A stretch of DNA of 64,000 nucleotides from Micromonospora aurantiaca ATCC 27029 (GCF_000145235.1 NC_014391.1:124001-188000); one strand, 5' to 3'; positions 1 to 8,489 are shown, counted from the stretch's first letter. Made by a program: numbers and translations. Notes: generated by a model not told the origin, from the letters alone.

Positions 1-187
1 AGACGGCGTCCAGGACGGCTCGCCTGTCCGCTGTCGCAAGGACGTCGACGTCGAGGTGGGAGCCGTGCTCGCTTGTTCCGGCACCGGTCACCTCGCCGCG
101 CCCGACGAGAGCCTCGTTGAGGGCGTCTTCGAGGTCGTCGCGATCGATGTCGATCTGCCCGTCGATGACCAGTTCCACGAAATCCAT
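1..187 (-). CDS. Hypothetical protein, 5' part only (runs off the left edge)
   Basis: Open reading frame on the minus strand with no stop in its first 62 codons, so the C-terminus lies outside the window. It begins MDFVELVIDGQIDIDRDDLE and is rich in Asp/Glu. I chose the ATG because a GAGG motif sits 8 bases upstream; a GTG immediately before it is also in frame. It is divergent from the DHFR-like gene that follows. I recognise no family. The alternating hydrophobic/acidic pattern looks like a small soluble domain, but that is only an impression. Confidence 0.6.
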   Translation of the reverse strand, partial: MDFVELVIDGQIDIDRDDLEDALNEALVGRGEVTGAGTSEHGSHLDVDVLATADRRAVLDAV

Positions 188-264
188 CACGTACACCTCG
201 GCGATGAGTTGCGGGTCGTTGACGGGTCTGACGGGGGACGAGCGGAAACCGGAGGAGCGGACCC

Positions 265-876
265 ATGGGCAAGCTGATCGTGACAGAGTTCCTGACCCTC
301 GACGGCGTGGCGCAGGCGCCCGGTGAGCCCGACGAGGACCGCGAGGGCGGCTTCAGCCACGGCGGCTGGCAGATGCCGCTGCTCGACGAGAAGTCCGGCG
401 CGGTGATGTTCCAGCAGGCGAGCAGCATGGACGCGCTGCTGCTGGGCCGCAAGACGTACGACATCTTCGCCGGCTACTGGCCGAAGGCGCCTGCGGACAT
501 CCCCTTCACCGGCCTGCTGAACGGTGTGCCGAAGTACGTGGCCAGCCGCACGCTCGCCGAGCCGCTCACCTGGACGAACTCGTCGCTGGTAAAAGGTGAC
601 CTCGCCGAGCGCGTCACCGAGATGAACGGCCGCCACGGCGAGGTCCACGTGATCGGCAGCCTGGACCTGGTGCAGTCGCTGCTGCGCCTCGGCCTGGTCG
701 ACCGGCTCAACCTGTGGGTGTACCCGGTGGTGCTCGGCACCGGCAAGCGCCTGTTCGGCGAGGGGACGGTGCCGAGCGCATTGCGGCTCACCGAGTCAGT
801 CACCCACGCCCACGGCACGCTGCAACTGACGTACGAGCCGGCCGGAGCGCCCACCTACGGGGACGCGGCGGCGTAG
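265..876 (+). CDS. Dihydrofolate reductase family protein (RibD C-terminal domain)
   Basis: A 203-residue cytoplasmic protein of the RibD_C/DHFR-like fold. The N-terminus MGKLIVTEFLTLDGVAQAPG is the usual first strand and loop of this family. Near residues 130-145 the stretch HVIGSLDLVQSLL matches the dinucleotide-binding turn, followed by NLWVYPVVLGTGKRLF, which is typical of actinobacterial yyaP-like reductases. It probably uses NADPH, but the substrate cannot be inferred. An AGGAG-type ribosome site lies just before the ATG. Its last 22 bases overlap the 3' end of the convergent acetyltransferase gene. Confidence 0.9.
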   Translation: MGKLIVTEFLTLDGVAQAPGEPDEDREGGFSHGGWQMPLLDEKSGAVMFQQASSMDALLLGRKTYDIFAGYWPKAPADIPFTGLLNGVPKYVASRTLAEPLTWTNSSLVKGDLAERVTEMNGRHGEVHVIGSLDLVQSLLRLGLVDRLNLWVYPVVLGTGKRLFGEGTVPSALRLTESVTHAHGTLQLTYEPAGAPTYGDAAA

Positions 877-1421
877 GGCGCGCCGAGATCGAGCACGTGC
901 CGCAGGCCGGGCTCCCCGTTCAGATCCACCTCGCAGCCGGACACCGAACCGCTGCGCACCGAACCGTCGTGCACCGAATCGCCGCGCACCGAACCGTCGA
1001 GCACGAAACCGGCGCGCTTGAGCACCGCCAGCGAGGCCGGGTTCGCCAGGGCCGCCGAGGCGACCAGCCGGCGCAGCCCGTACTCGGTGCGGGCCAGTTC
1101 GCAGACGTGCCGTACGCCTTCACCCGCGAGCCCGCGCCCGGCGGCGCGCTCGGCCACCCGGTAGCCCAGCTCGGCGCTGCCGCCTGCGACGTCGACCAGG
1201 TTGAACCGCCCGAGCACGGCGCCGTGGTCGCCGACCAGCACGTGGAAGTGGCAGGTGCCGCGTTCCTGCTCGTCCAGCAGGGCCGCGTGCCGGGCGGCGT
1301 ACCCGGTGAAGAAGTCGTCGCCCCGGTCGGGGACGTACCGGGCGAAGTAGGCCCGGTTCTCCCGCTCGAACCGCAGCACGGCGGGTGCGTGGTGGGCGGC
1401 GAGTCGTTCCAGCTCCGGCAT
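855..1421 (-). CDS. GNAT family N-acetyltransferase (RimJ/RimL type)
   Basis: A 188-residue GNAT acetyltransferase. Residues 86-103 (GYRVAERAAGRGLAGEGV) form the acetyl-CoA pyrophosphate loop, and residues 126-139 (ANPASLAVLKRAGF) the conserved C-terminal motif of RimJ-like enzymes. The acceptor is unknown. Odd: residues 143-162 are a short low-complexity repeat (GS/VR/HDG units) where the family usually has a compact strand; at DNA level this is a tandem repeat of CACCGAACCG-like units. The start codon has no Shine-Dalgarno, but TAACCT ends 6 bases before the ATG and overlaps the stop of the upstream VOC gene, so a leaderless transcript is possible. Confidence 0.88.
   Translation of the reverse strand: MPELERLAAHHAPAVLRFERENRAYFARYVPDRGDDFFTGYAARHAALLDEQERGTCHFHVLVGDHGAVLGRFNLVDVAGGSAELGYRVAERAAGRGLAGEGVRHVCELARTEYGLRRLVASAALANPASLAVLKRAGFVLDGSVRGDSVHDGSVRSGSVSGCEVDLNGEPGLRHVLDLGAPYAAASP
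928..1012. repeat. Short tandem repeat inside the GNAT coding sequence
   Basis: Direct repeats built on CACCGAACCG occur several times within about 80 bases; GCGCACCGAACCGTCG is present twice without change. They encode the low-complexity tail segment of the acetyltransferase. Slipped-strand replication would add or remove residues here. Confidence 0.65.
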
Positions 1422-1430
1422 CGGAACAGG

Positions 1431-1826
1431 TTAGGCGTCGGCCGGGTAGCAGCGCAGTTCGATTGTGTTGCCGTCCGGGTCGCTGACGTAGATCGAGGTG
1501 GCGGTGCCGCGCGCACCGAAGCGCGGGACCGGGCCGGTCAGCACGGTGAAGACGCCGGAGTCGACCACCCGCTGCCAGTCGACCGGCTCGACCACGAGGC
1601 AGAAGTGGTCCACGTTGGACCCGGTCGGGTCGCCCTTGATCAGGTCGATGATGGTGCTGGCGTCGACGCGTACGGAGGGGAACGGCACCTCACCGGCCCG
1701 CCACCTGTCGACCCGCACCGGGGCCAGGCCGAGCGTGCTGCAGTAGAAGTCGAGGGAGCGCTCGACGTCGCTCACCGAGAGGACGAGGTGGTCGAAACCG
1801 GTCACCGTCACGAGATGGTTGTGCAT
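1431..1826 (-). CDS. VOC family protein (glyoxalase/bleomycin resistance fold)
   Basis: A 131-residue VOC-superfamily protein with two beta-alpha-beta-beta-beta modules. The N-terminal FDHLVLSVSDVERSLDFY carries the first metal-ligand histidine, VDHFCLVVEP the second-module histidine, and GNTIELRCYP near the C-terminus the metal-ligand glutamate. It is therefore likely a metal-dependent lyase, isomerase or binding protein; the substrate is unknown. I start at ATG 1826 (MHNHLVT) rather than 12 codons upstream, because the family begins there. It lies 9 bases upstream of the GNAT gene on the same strand and divergent from the LysR regulator, which may control it. Confidence 0.9.
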   Translation of the reverse strand: MHNHLVTVTGFDHLVLSVSDVERSLDFYCSTLGLAPVRVDRWRAGEVPFPSVRVDASTIIDLIKGDPTGSNVDHFCLVVEPVDWQRVVDSGVFTVLTGPVPRFGARGTATSIYVSDPDGNTIELRCYPADA

Positions 1827-1875
1827 GCCGTCAACCCTGGTCCGGCGCGCCGTCCGGACCAACCCCGATCCGGAC

Positions 1876-1881
1876 TACGAT
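1876..1881 (+). promoter_or_regulatory. Putative -10 element for the LysR gene
   Basis: TACGAT in the 88-base gap between the divergent VOC and LysR genes fits the actinobacterial TANNNT -10 pattern. No convincing -35 is visible, as is usual for these promoters. Confidence 0.3.
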
Positions 1882-1914
1882 CGTTGACCCGCAGGCAACG
1901 ACGGAGGTGCTCCG

Positions 1915-2808
1915 GTGCTGGAGCGGTACGAGGTCGAGACGTTCCTGACCCTGGCCGAGGAACTGCATTTCGGGCGGACCGCCGAGCGGCTGCGGGTGAG
2001 TACCGGCCGGGTCAGCCATGTGGTGCGCAAGCTGGAACGCCGCATCGGCGCGCCCCTGTTCGAGCGGACCAGCCGGGTCGTCCGGCTCACCCCGATCGGC
2101 GCCCGCCTGGTCGAGGAGATGCGCCCGTTGGTGGCCGGCATCGAGGCGGCTGTGCAGCGGGCCGTCGACGCCGGGCGCGGGCTCACCGGTGAGCTGCGGG
2201 TGGCGTACGTGGGTGAGTCGACAGCTCCGGTGCTGCTGCGCGCGGTGGCCCTGTTCACCGAGCGCCACCCGGACTGCGAGGTGCACGTGCACGAGGCGCC
2301 GCTGGCCAGCACCCGGTCGAGTCTGCTGGACGGCACGATCGACGTGCTGATCGCCTCGTACCCCTTCGACGGCATGGCGAACGGCCCGGTGCTGCTGCGC
2401 GAGCGCCGGGTGCTCGCGGTGGCCGCTGATCATCCGCTGGCGGCCGAGGAGTCGGTGTCGCTGGAGGTGCTGGGCGACCATCCGGTGGTGCAGTACCCGG
2501 CGGTGACCTCGGCCGCGTTCAAGCAGGACCGCACGCCGGACCGCACCCCGTCCGGCCGCCCGGTGCCGAAGGGCCCGGTGGGTGGCAGCTTCTCGGAGAT
2601 GCTGGCGCTCGTCGCGATGGGGCGCGGGGTGCTGCCGGTGGGCGAGCAGGCCCGCCAGTTCTACGCCCGCCCGGACGTGGCCTACGTGCCGATCCACGAC
2701 GCGCCGCCGATCAGTCGCGGTCCGGTGTGGCCGGCCGGGAACACCACCTCCCGGGTACGTGAGTTCGTCCGCGCGGCTGCCGACGCCAACCCGCTGCCGC
2801 CGGACTGA
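1915..2808 (+). CDS. LysR family transcriptional regulator
   Basis: A 297-residue LysR-type regulator. Residues 1-62 form the winged helix-turn-helix (ETFLTLAEELHFGRTAERL, then SHVVRKLERRIGAPLFERT and RVVRLTPIGARL). Residues 90-290 are the periplasmic-binding-protein-like effector domain (GELRVAYVGES...). The recognition helix reads VSTGRVSHVVRKLE, close to the actinobacterial SQQVRRLE group. GGAGG sits 6 bases before the GTG start. It is divergent from the VOC gene, the classic layout in which a LysR protein controls its divergent neighbour. The effector is unknown. Confidence 0.93.
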   Translation: MLERYEVETFLTLAEELHFGRTAERLRVSTGRVSHVVRKLERRIGAPLFERTSRVVRLTPIGARLVEEMRPLVAGIEAAVQRAVDAGRGLTGELRVAYVGESTAPVLLRAVALFTERHPDCEVHVHEAPLASTRSSLLDGTIDVLIASYPFDGMANGPVLLRERRVLAVAADHPLAAEESVSLEVLGDHPVVQYPAVTSAAFKQDRTPDRTPSGRPVPKGPVGGSFSEMLALVAMGRGVLPVGEQARQFYARPDVAYVPIHDAPPISRGPVWPAGNTTSRVREFVRAAADANPLPPD

Positions 2809-2838
2809 CCGTCGTACCCGGCTGGCAGCATCGGCGGG

Positions 2839-3405
2839 ATGCGGGACGAGATCCGGGGACTGGTCGAGGAACTGCCACCGGGGGACGAGCTGGAGGCGCG
2901 GCACCGGGAGGCGGCACTGGCCTGGCTGGCCGGCACGGATGACATCTTCCGCCGGGCCAAGCCGCGTACGCCGTCGCCGCACCTGGTCGCGTACTTCCTG
3001 CTCCGCGACCCGGCCGACGGCGCGGTGCTGCTCGTCGACCACCGCCTGGCGGGGATGTGGCTGCCCAGCGGCGGGCACGTCGAACCCGGTGAGCACCCGG
3101 CCGACACGGTGCGCCGCGAACTGCGGGAGGAACTGGGCGTGGCGGCGGTCTTCGCGCCGCCGTTCGGCGAGCGCCCGGCGTTCCTCACCGTCACCGAGAC
3201 GGTCGGCCCGCCCGAGCACCGGCACACCGACGTGAGCCTCTGGTACGTGCTGTCCGCCGACCGTGACCAGCGGTTCACGCCCGATCCGGTGGAGTTCGCG
3301 GGCATCCGCTGGTGGACGCCGGCCGAGGTGAGCGAGGCGCCGACCGGCACGATCGAGCCGCATCTGGACCGGATGCTGGCAAAACTGGCGACAGCGACGC
3401 CTTGA
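2839..3405 (+). CDS. NUDIX hydrolase
   Basis: A 188-residue NUDIX-domain protein. The full Nudix box is present at about residues 79-101: GGHVEPGEHPADTVRRELRE followed by ELGV, with the catalytic REXXEE core. About 50 N-terminal residues are helical and precede the fold, as in a common actinobacterial subgroup. It should hydrolyse a nucleoside-diphosphate-linked substrate in the cytoplasm; the substrate is not predictable. It is spaced 30 bases after the LysR gene on the same strand. Confidence 0.92.
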   Translation: MRDEIRGLVEELPPGDELEARHREAALAWLAGTDDIFRRAKPRTPSPHLVAYFLLRDPADGAVLLVDHRLAGMWLPSGGHVEPGEHPADTVRRELREELGVAAVFAPPFGERPAFLTVTETVGPPEHRHTDVSLWYVLSADRDQRFTPDPVEFAGIRWWTPAEVSEAPTGTIEPHLDRMLAKLATATP

Positions 3406-3481
3406 CCCGTCCCCTGCGGCAAGGCCCAGCGTGACCGGTGCCGGTCGCGGTGACCGGCACGAGGAGCGCGAGGGAGGCACG

Positions 3482-4534
3482 GTGCGACTGCTGACCATCG
3501 GCGCGTTCGCCCGGGCGACCGGCCTGAGCGCCAAGGCGCTGCGCATCTACGACGACTGCGGGCTGCTGCCCCCTGCTGCTGTGGACCCGCACTCGGGCTA
3601 CCGCTACTACGCGCCGGAGCAGGCGGACCGGGCACGGCTGATCGCCGGGCTGCGCCGGGCCGGGATGCCGCTGGCCGAGATCCGTACCGTCTGCGGCCTG
3701 CCGCCCGCTGCCGCCGCCGAGGCGCTCGACGCCTGGTGGCGGCGGGTCAGCGCGGACACCGCGGCGCGCGGCCGGGCCGTCGCGCTCCTCGTCGACAGGC
3801 TCAGCGAGAGGGGCACCACCATGTCCGAGACCACCTTCCGGTACGCGACGCGCTGCGAGACCGGCACGGTCCGCGACTCCAACGAGGACACCGCGTACGC
3901 GAGCGCGGCGCTGCTCGCGGTCGCCGACGGCGTACGCGGTCCCGCCGGGGCCACTGCCGGCGCGGCGGCCGTGGACGCGCTGCGGCCGTTGGAGCAGGCG
4001 GACGCGCCGGGGGCCGATCTGCTCGCCGCGCTGGCCGACGCGGTGACCCGGGCCGACCGGGCGGTACGCGCGCACGCCACCGACGCCGACCAGCCCGCCA
4101 CCACGCTCACCGCGCTCGTGCGACGTGGCACCCGGCTCGCGCTGGTGCACGTCGGGGACAGCCGGGCGTACCTGCTGCGCGGCGGCGAGCTGTCCCGGCT
4201 CACCCAGGACCACACGTACGTGCAGACGCTCATCGACCAGGGGCGGCTTACCCCGGCCGAGGCCCTGGCGCATCCGCAGCGCGCGCTGCTGGCCCGGGCA
4301 CTCGGCGCGGGCGCGGAGGTGGAGGCGGACCTGGCGCTGCGTACCGCGCTGCCCGGCGACCGCTACCTGCTCTGCTCCGACGGCCTCTCCGCGGTGGTGG
4401 ACCCGGGCGCGCTGCACGCCGCGCTGGCGGAGGCGGACGATCCGGAGAGCGCCGTCGAGCGCCTGGTCGAACAGGCGTACGCGGCCGGCGCGCCGGACAA
4501 CATCGCCTGCGTGGTGGCCGACCTGGCGGCGTGA
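3482..4534 (+). CDS. MerR-family HTH fused to a PP2C-type protein phosphatase
   Basis: A 350-residue two-domain protein. Residues 1-70 are a MerR winged helix (LLTIGAFARATGLSAKALRI, then SGYRYYAPEQADRARLI). From residue 114 it is a PP2C/PPM phosphatase: RDSNEDTAY (metal loop), LLAVADGVRG, LVHVGDSRAYLLRGGELSR, LLCSDGL and DNIACVV are the standard metal-binding motifs. The canonical DGMGG reads DGVRG here. The GTG start is set by GGAGG 6 bases upstream; an earlier GTG at 3431 is in frame. Internally, ATG 3821 begins the phosphatase domain exactly and is preceded by GAGAGGGG, so a second, phosphatase-only product is possible. A terminator hairpin follows. Confidence 0.88.
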   Translation: MRLLTIGAFARATGLSAKALRIYDDCGLLPPAAVDPHSGYRYYAPEQADRARLIAGLRRAGMPLAEIRTVCGLPPAAAAEALDAWWRRVSADTAARGRAVALLVDRLSERGTTMSETTFRYATRCETGTVRDSNEDTAYASAALLAVADGVRGPAGATAGAAAVDALRPLEQADAPGADLLAALADAVTRADRAVRAHATDADQPATTLTALVRRGTRLALVHVGDSRAYLLRGGELSRLTQDHTYVQTLIDQGRLTPAEALAHPQRALLARALGAGAEVEADLALRTALPGDRYLLCSDGLSAVVDPGALHAALAEADDPESAVERLVEQAYAAGAPDNIACVVADLAA

Positions 4535-4541
4535 TCCCCCG

Positions 4542-4572
4542 CGACCCGGGCCGGGATGTCCGGCCCGGGTCG
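4542..4572 (+). terminator. Rho-independent-type hairpin after the MerR-PP2C gene
   Basis: A 13-bp perfect stem (CGACCCGGGCCGG pairs with its complement) with a 5-base loop starts 8 bases after the stop codon. No U-tract, as is common in this GC range. It ends 1 base before the -10-like TACCCT of the next gene. Confidence 0.7.
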
Positions 4573-4585
4573 TACCCTGGCGATC

Positions 4586-5467
4586 ATGCGAATCGGCATC
4601 GTGATCCTGCCCGACCAGCGTTGGTCGGAAGCGCGTCGGCGGTGGGCCCAGGTGGACGAGTGGGGCTTCGACCACGCCTGGACCTACGACCACCTGGGCT
4701 GGCGTGACCTGGTCGACGGGCCGTGGTTCGACTCGTGGACGACGCTCACCGCGGCGGCCGGCGTGACGTCCCGGGTGAAGCTCGGGACGCTCGTGGCGTC
4801 GCCGAACTTCCGGCACCCGGCGGCGTTCGCCAGGCAGGTGACCGCGCTCGACGACGTGTCGGACGGCCGGGTGCTGCTCGGCCTCGGCGCGGGCGGCATC
4901 GGCTTCGACTCGGCGGTGCTCGGCGGCGAGACGCTGCCGCCCCGGCAGCGCGTGGACCGGTTCGCCGAGTTCACCGAGCTGCTCGACCTGATTCTGCGGG
5001 AGGACGGCACGACCTGGCGCGGGGAGTGGTTCACCGCCGTGGACGCGCGCAACAAGCCGGGTTGCGTCCAGCAGCCCCGGGTGCCGTTCGTGATGGCCGC
5101 GAACGGTCCCCGCTCGATGCGGCTGGTCGCCCGGTTCGGGCAGGGCTGGGTCACCACCGGGCTCGGCGGCGACGACATCGAGGCGTGGTGGGGCACGGTG
5201 GCGGAGCTGTCGGACCGGATGACCCGGACGCTGGAGCAGGCCGGCCGTGACCCGGCGACGCTCGACCGCTACCTGTCGCTCGACTCCGCGCCGGTGTTCT
5301 CGCTCACCAGCGCCGACTTCCTCGCCGAGCAGGTGGCCCGGGCGGCCCGGCTGGGCTTCACCGACGTGGTGACGCACTGGCCCCGGGCCAGCAGCTGGTA
5401 CGCGGGCGACGAGGCCGTGCTGGTGGACGCGGCGGCGCTGCTGCCGGAGCTGCGCCGGGCCGGCTAG
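4586..5467 (+). CDS. LLM class F420-dependent oxidoreductase
   Basis: A 293-residue TIM-barrel flavin/F420 oxidoreductase of the luciferase-like superfamily. It starts MRIGIVILPDQRWSEARRRW, and contains the typical DHAWTYDHLGWRDL, VKLGTLVASPNFRHPAAFAR and SDGRVLLGLGAGG strands. Cofactor F420 is likely by family and by the actinobacterial setting; substrate unknown. I chose ATG 4586. There is no Shine-Dalgarno; TACCCT lies 7 bases before the ATG, so the message is probably leaderless. Confidence 0.9.
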   Translation: MRIGIVILPDQRWSEARRRWAQVDEWGFDHAWTYDHLGWRDLVDGPWFDSWTTLTAAAGVTSRVKLGTLVASPNFRHPAAFARQVTALDDVSDGRVLLGLGAGGIGFDSAVLGGETLPPRQRVDRFAEFTELLDLILREDGTTWRGEWFTAVDARNKPGCVQQPRVPFVMAANGPRSMRLVARFGQGWVTTGLGGDDIEAWWGTVAELSDRMTRTLEQAGRDPATLDRYLSLDSAPVFSLTSADFLAEQVARAARLGFTDVVTHWPRASSWYAGDEAVLVDAAALLPELRRAG

Positions 5468-5877
5468 GTGCCGACGCTGCCCTCGGTGGAGACCAGCCGG
5501 AACCGGAGGCAGACGATCCGGGTGTCGTCGGTGACCGGGGTGCCCTGCCGGGCCCAGTAGGCGCCGTGGCCCTCGCGCCACTCCTCGATCGACCGGTCGC
5601 CCTCGCCCTCGGCGCGGGCGAAGTCCCACGGCACGTCGGCGAAGCGCACCACCTCGACGCCGGTGACCTCCACGACGCCGACGAGCGCGTCGTTGTCGTC
5701 GACCAGGACGAGTCGCTCGCCGACGTACTCCAGTTCCTCGTTCTCGTCGTCGTACTCCTGGACCAGCCCGGCGGTGGCGGTCTTCGCGCCGGAGAGGACG
5801 AGGGTGTTGAGCCGGGTACGCAGCTCGCCGGGCGTGCCGAGGGCGAGTGCGCGCAATCCACCGATGCGGGGCCACAT
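5464..5877 (-). CDS. ASCH domain-containing protein
   Basis: A 137-residue ASCH-domain protein (PUA-like fold, probable RNA or nucleotide binding). Diagnostic features are the [21 protein letters not shown] segment (shortened here to its core [13 protein letters not shown]), then [20 protein letters not shown] and the C-terminal [13 protein letters not shown]. Its role is unknown; E. coli YqfB, a relative, is an N4-acetylcytidine amidohydrolase. The stop codon overlaps the LLM gene end by 4 bases, tail to tail. TAGCGT lies 7 bases before the ATG with no Shine-Dalgarno, suggesting a leaderless message. Confidence 0.87.
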   Translation of the reverse strand: MWPRIGGLRALALGTPGELRTRLNTLVLSGAKTATAGLVQEYDDENEELEYVGERLVLVDDNDALVGVVEVTGVEVVRFADVPWDFARAEGEGDRSIEEWREGHGAYWARQGTPVTDDTRIVCLRFRLVSTEGSVGT

Positions 5878-5917
5878 GCCGCCGACGCTACGGCATGCTC
5901 CGCCACCGCCGACGGGC

Positions 5918-6457
5918 TCACGGCAGGTCGGCGCCGGTGAGCAGGGCGCGCAGCCTGAGCCGTGCGGCGACCTCGGGCGGGCAGGTCGCGACCAGTGCGG
6001 CGGCCCCGATCAGGCCGGCCCCGGCGTCCCGGACGACCCGGCACAGCGCGTCCAGTTGCGCGCCGGTGTCGACCCAGTCGTCGACGAGCAGCACCCGGTC
6101 GCCGGGGTTCAGCCGCCGGCCGTCCACGCCGACCCGCAGCCGCCGTCCCCGGTAGTCGGGAGGCGTCTCGGCCCAGCGCGTCGGCCCGGCCCGGCGTCGC
6201 TCGCCGCCGTTCTTGTACGCGGGCAGGAAACCGGCTCCGGCGGCGACCGCCACCAGTGGGCCGAGCAGCAGCCCGGTCACCTCGGGGGCGATCACGACGG
6301 TCGGGCGGTCCTCGGGGAACAGCCCGGCCAGGGCCGGCCCGACCTGGGCGAGCACGTCGGGGTCACGCCACCAGCCGGAGATGTCGCTGACCAGGTGGGT
6401 GCTGCCCGGGCCGGGGTCGATCCACTCGAACAGCTCGACCAGGCGACGACTCAGCAC
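5918..6457 (-). CDS. Phosphoribosyltransferase family protein
   Basis: A 179-residue type I phosphoribosyltransferase. The PRPP-binding motif is [17 protein letters not shown] near residues 125-141. Upstream, [21 protein letters not shown] is the substrate-side loop. The family resembles adenine PRTase and actinobacterial orphan PRTases; the base specificity is not clear from sequence. I start at GTG 6457 because the protein body begins there and AGGATGG precedes it; the frame is open upstream to 6541. Together with the ASCH gene it forms a pair of minus-strand nucleotide-related genes. Confidence 0.8.
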   Translation of the reverse strand: MLSRRLVELFEWIDPGPGSTHLVSDISGWWRDPDVLAQVGPALAGLFPEDRPTVVIAPEVTGLLLGPLVAVAAGAGFLPAYKNGGERRRAGPTRWAETPPDYRGRRLRVGVDGRRLNPGDRVLLVDDWVDTGAQLDALCRVVRDAGAGLIGAAALVATCPPEVAARLRLRALLTGADLP

Positions 6458-6556
6458 GTTTCCATCCTGGCCGATCGGTGGGCCGTTCGGCCGATCGACA
6501 GTGGCGTGATCGGCTACACGTACCAGGGTAAATGCGGGCATAGCACCATGATCACG

Positions 6557-6587
6557 TTGACTTCGGAAGTGCTTCTCTCGTTACGGT
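6557..6587 (+). promoter_or_regulatory. Possible promoter for the RlpA-like gene
   Basis: TTGACT at 6557-6562 and TACGGT at 6582-6587, 19 bases apart, lie 39 bases before the GTG start. The spacing is at the long end of the normal range. I looked for a c-di-AMP riboswitch, common before such genes in actinobacteria, and did not see its conserved core. Confidence 0.35.
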
Positions 6588-6625
6588 CCGGGCCGGTTTG
6601 TTCAGTTGACGAAAGGACCGGGCCG

Positions 6626-7273
6626 GTGGCTGCTAGGCACCTTCGTACCCGCAAGTTCTCCTCGCCCGCCGCCATCGCCGCGACCGCGGCGGTCGGCGTG
6701 GCGCTCGCGGTCGGCGGTACCGTCGGCGCCGTGCGGCTCACCTCCGCCGAGCCGCCCGCCGAGCCGGCCGTGGTCGAGACGCTGCCCAGCACGCCCGCCC
6801 CCACGTCGGCCGCCCCCACGTCGGCCGCCCCCTCGCCGAGCGCGTCCGCCTCGCCGAGCGCGAGCCTCAGCCCGTCGCCGAAGGCCACCCCGAGTCCGAA
6901 GGCGAGCCGCACCCAGGCGGCCTCCCGCAGCAAGGCCCGGACCGCCTCCCCGTCGCCGACGGCGAAGAAGACGAGCAGCCCGAAGGTCGTGGACAGCGGC
7001 TCCTGCGGCGCCTCCTTCTACGCCGAGGGCCAGATGACGGCGAACGGCGAGACGTTCAACCCGGACGCGCTCACCGCCGCGCACAAGACGCTGCCGTTCA
7101 ACACCAAGGTCCGGGTGACCAACCCGGCAAACGGCAAGTCGGTGGTGGTGCGGATCAACGACCGTGGCCCGTTCATCGACGGCCGGTGCCTGGACCTGTC
7201 CCGCGCCGCGTTCGCGACCATCGCCGCCACCAGCCTCGGCCACGTGAACGTCCGGTACGAGGTGCTCGGCTGA
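6626..7273 (+). CDS. RlpA-like protein with membrane anchor and Ser/Pro/Ala linker
   Basis: A 215-residue envelope protein. Residues 12-35 ([21 protein letters not shown] region) form a signal anchor. Residues 45-115 are a Pro/Ser/Ala/Lys linker. Residues 117-215 are a double-psi beta barrel of the RlpA type: [35 protein letters not shown], then RINDRGPF and CLDLSRAAF. Septal-ring RlpA proteins are lytic transglycosylases or peptidoglycan binders; activity here is inferred. GAAAGGA 9 bases upstream supports the GTG start. The frame is open far upstream only because of GC bias. Confidence 0.88.
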   Translation: MAARHLRTRKFSSPAAIAATAAVGVALAVGGTVGAVRLTSAEPPAEPAVVETLPSTPAPTSAAPTSAAPSPSASASPSASLSPSPKATPSPKASRTQAASRSKARTASPSPTAKKTSSPKVVDSGSCGASFYAEGQMTANGETFNPDALTAAHKTLPFNTKVRVTNPANGKSVVVRINDRGPFIDGRCLDLSRAAFATIAATSLGHVNVRYEVLG

Positions 7274-7341
7274 CCGGCCAGTCGGGCAGAACTTCCACGA
7301 CCGACGGGCCAGGTTCATTCTCCCGTTCACGTCCATCAGGC

Positions 7342-8448
7342 ATGCTGTCGGATGTACGCACGCAACCCTTCCAGCCGGGCCGAGGCCCGCTGAGTCCCGG
7401 ATCCCGCGCCGGTCTCGGCGCGGCCCTCGCGCTGCTCGCGATCGTGGTCGCGGTGGAGCTGGCTGACGGCCGCCCGGCGCACTACCTCGCGCTGATGGTC
7501 GTCGCGCCGTTCCTCGCGGCGGCACTGGCGTCCTGGCGGGTGGTGCTCGCGGTCGGCGGCCTGGCCACCGCCATCGGGATCGGCTTCGCCGTCGCCGAAC
7601 GGGGTAGCCCGCTGGTGACAGTGGTCAACGTGACAGCCGTCGGGGTGGCCACGGCGGCGATACGCCAGCGCCAGGCGGACCGGATCGCGGAGCTGTCCCG
7701 GCTCGCCTCGGTCGCCCAGCAGGCGGTGCTGCGGCCGCTCGGCCCGCAGGTAGGCACGCTCGCGGTGGCCGCCCGGTACATCTCCTCCACCGCGACGGCC
7801 GAGATCGGCGGCGACCTGTACGAGGTGATGGACACCCCGTACGGCGTCCGCATGATCATCGGTGACGTACGGGGCAAGGGGCTGGACGCGGTCCGCCTGG
7901 CCAGCATCGTGCTCGGCTCCTACCGGCACGTCGCGTACGAGCGGGCCGACCTGCGCGCGGTGGTGACCGACCTGGACCGCGCGGTGGCCCGCAACGTCGG
8001 CGACGAGGACTTCGTCACCGCGGCCCTGGTCGAGGAGCGCGGCGGCACGCTCACCATCGTCAACTGCGGGCACCCCTCGCCGCTGCTGCTGCGCCGGGGT
8101 GCGGTGATCCCGCTGGAGCCGCCGGCGCCCGCGCCGCCGCTCGGCTTCATGCCCGTGGTCCGGCCCCGGGTGGAGCGGCTGGAACCGGGCGACCGGCTGC
8201 TGCTGTTCACCGACGGCCTGGGCGAGGCGCGCCGGGACGGCGAGTTCTTCCCCACCGCCGACCGGGCCTGGCGGCTGCTCGGCCACGGCACCGTCGCGGA
8301 CGGGCTGGCCTCGCTGGAGACCGCCCTGGTCGAGTGGGTGCACGGCCGGCTCGACGACGACATCGCGCTGGTCCTGATGGAGTACGTCGGCGCGCGCAAC
8401 ACCACCGCCACGCCGGTTCCGAGCTGGGAGGTCGGCGCCGCCGACTGA
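7342..8448 (+). CDS. Membrane PP2C phosphatase, SpoIIE family
   Basis: A 368-residue protein with three or four N-terminal membrane segments (roughly residues 20-110: AGLGAALALLAIVVAVELAD, YLALMVVAPFLAAALASW, VVLAVGGLATAIGIGFAVAE) followed by a SpoIIE/RsbU-type PP2C domain. Motifs GGDLYEVMDTPYGVRMIIGD, VNCGHPSPLLLRRG and LLFTDGLGEARRDGEFF are the metal and substrate loops. Such enzymes dephosphorylate anti-anti-sigma factors in partner-switching systems; no anti-sigma or STAS gene is adjacent. The ATG is the first good start after the RlpA-like gene; its ribosome site is weak. Confidence 0.88.
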   Translation: MLSDVRTQPFQPGRGPLSPGSRAGLGAALALLAIVVAVELADGRPAHYLALMVVAPFLAAALASWRVVLAVGGLATAIGIGFAVAERGSPLVTVVNVTAVGVATAAIRQRQADRIAELSRLASVAQQAVLRPLGPQVGTLAVAARYISSTATAEIGGDLYEVMDTPYGVRMIIGDVRGKGLDAVRLASIVLGSYRHVAYERADLRAVVTDLDRAVARNVGDEDFVTAALVEERGGTLTIVNCGHPSPLLLRRGAVIPLEPPAPAPPLGFMPVVRPRVERLEPGDRLLLFTDGLGEARRDGEFFPTADRAWRLLGHGTVADGLASLETALVEWVHGRLDDDIALVLMEYVGARNTTATPVPSWEVGAAD

Positions 8449-8489
8449 TGAACGGGAAGTGTGTAATCGCTGTCACTTCCGAGATCCGC

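Noticed and set aside
3275..5875. 866-codon minus-strand open frame
   Set aside because: Antisense to the MerR-PP2C, LLM and ASCH genes; Arg/Pro/Ala-rich composition typical of GC-driven shadow frames and no domain.
6480..6625. c-di-AMP (ydaO-type) riboswitch before the RlpA-like gene
   Set aside because: Such switches precede cell-wall genes in actinobacteria, but the conserved core bases are not visible here.
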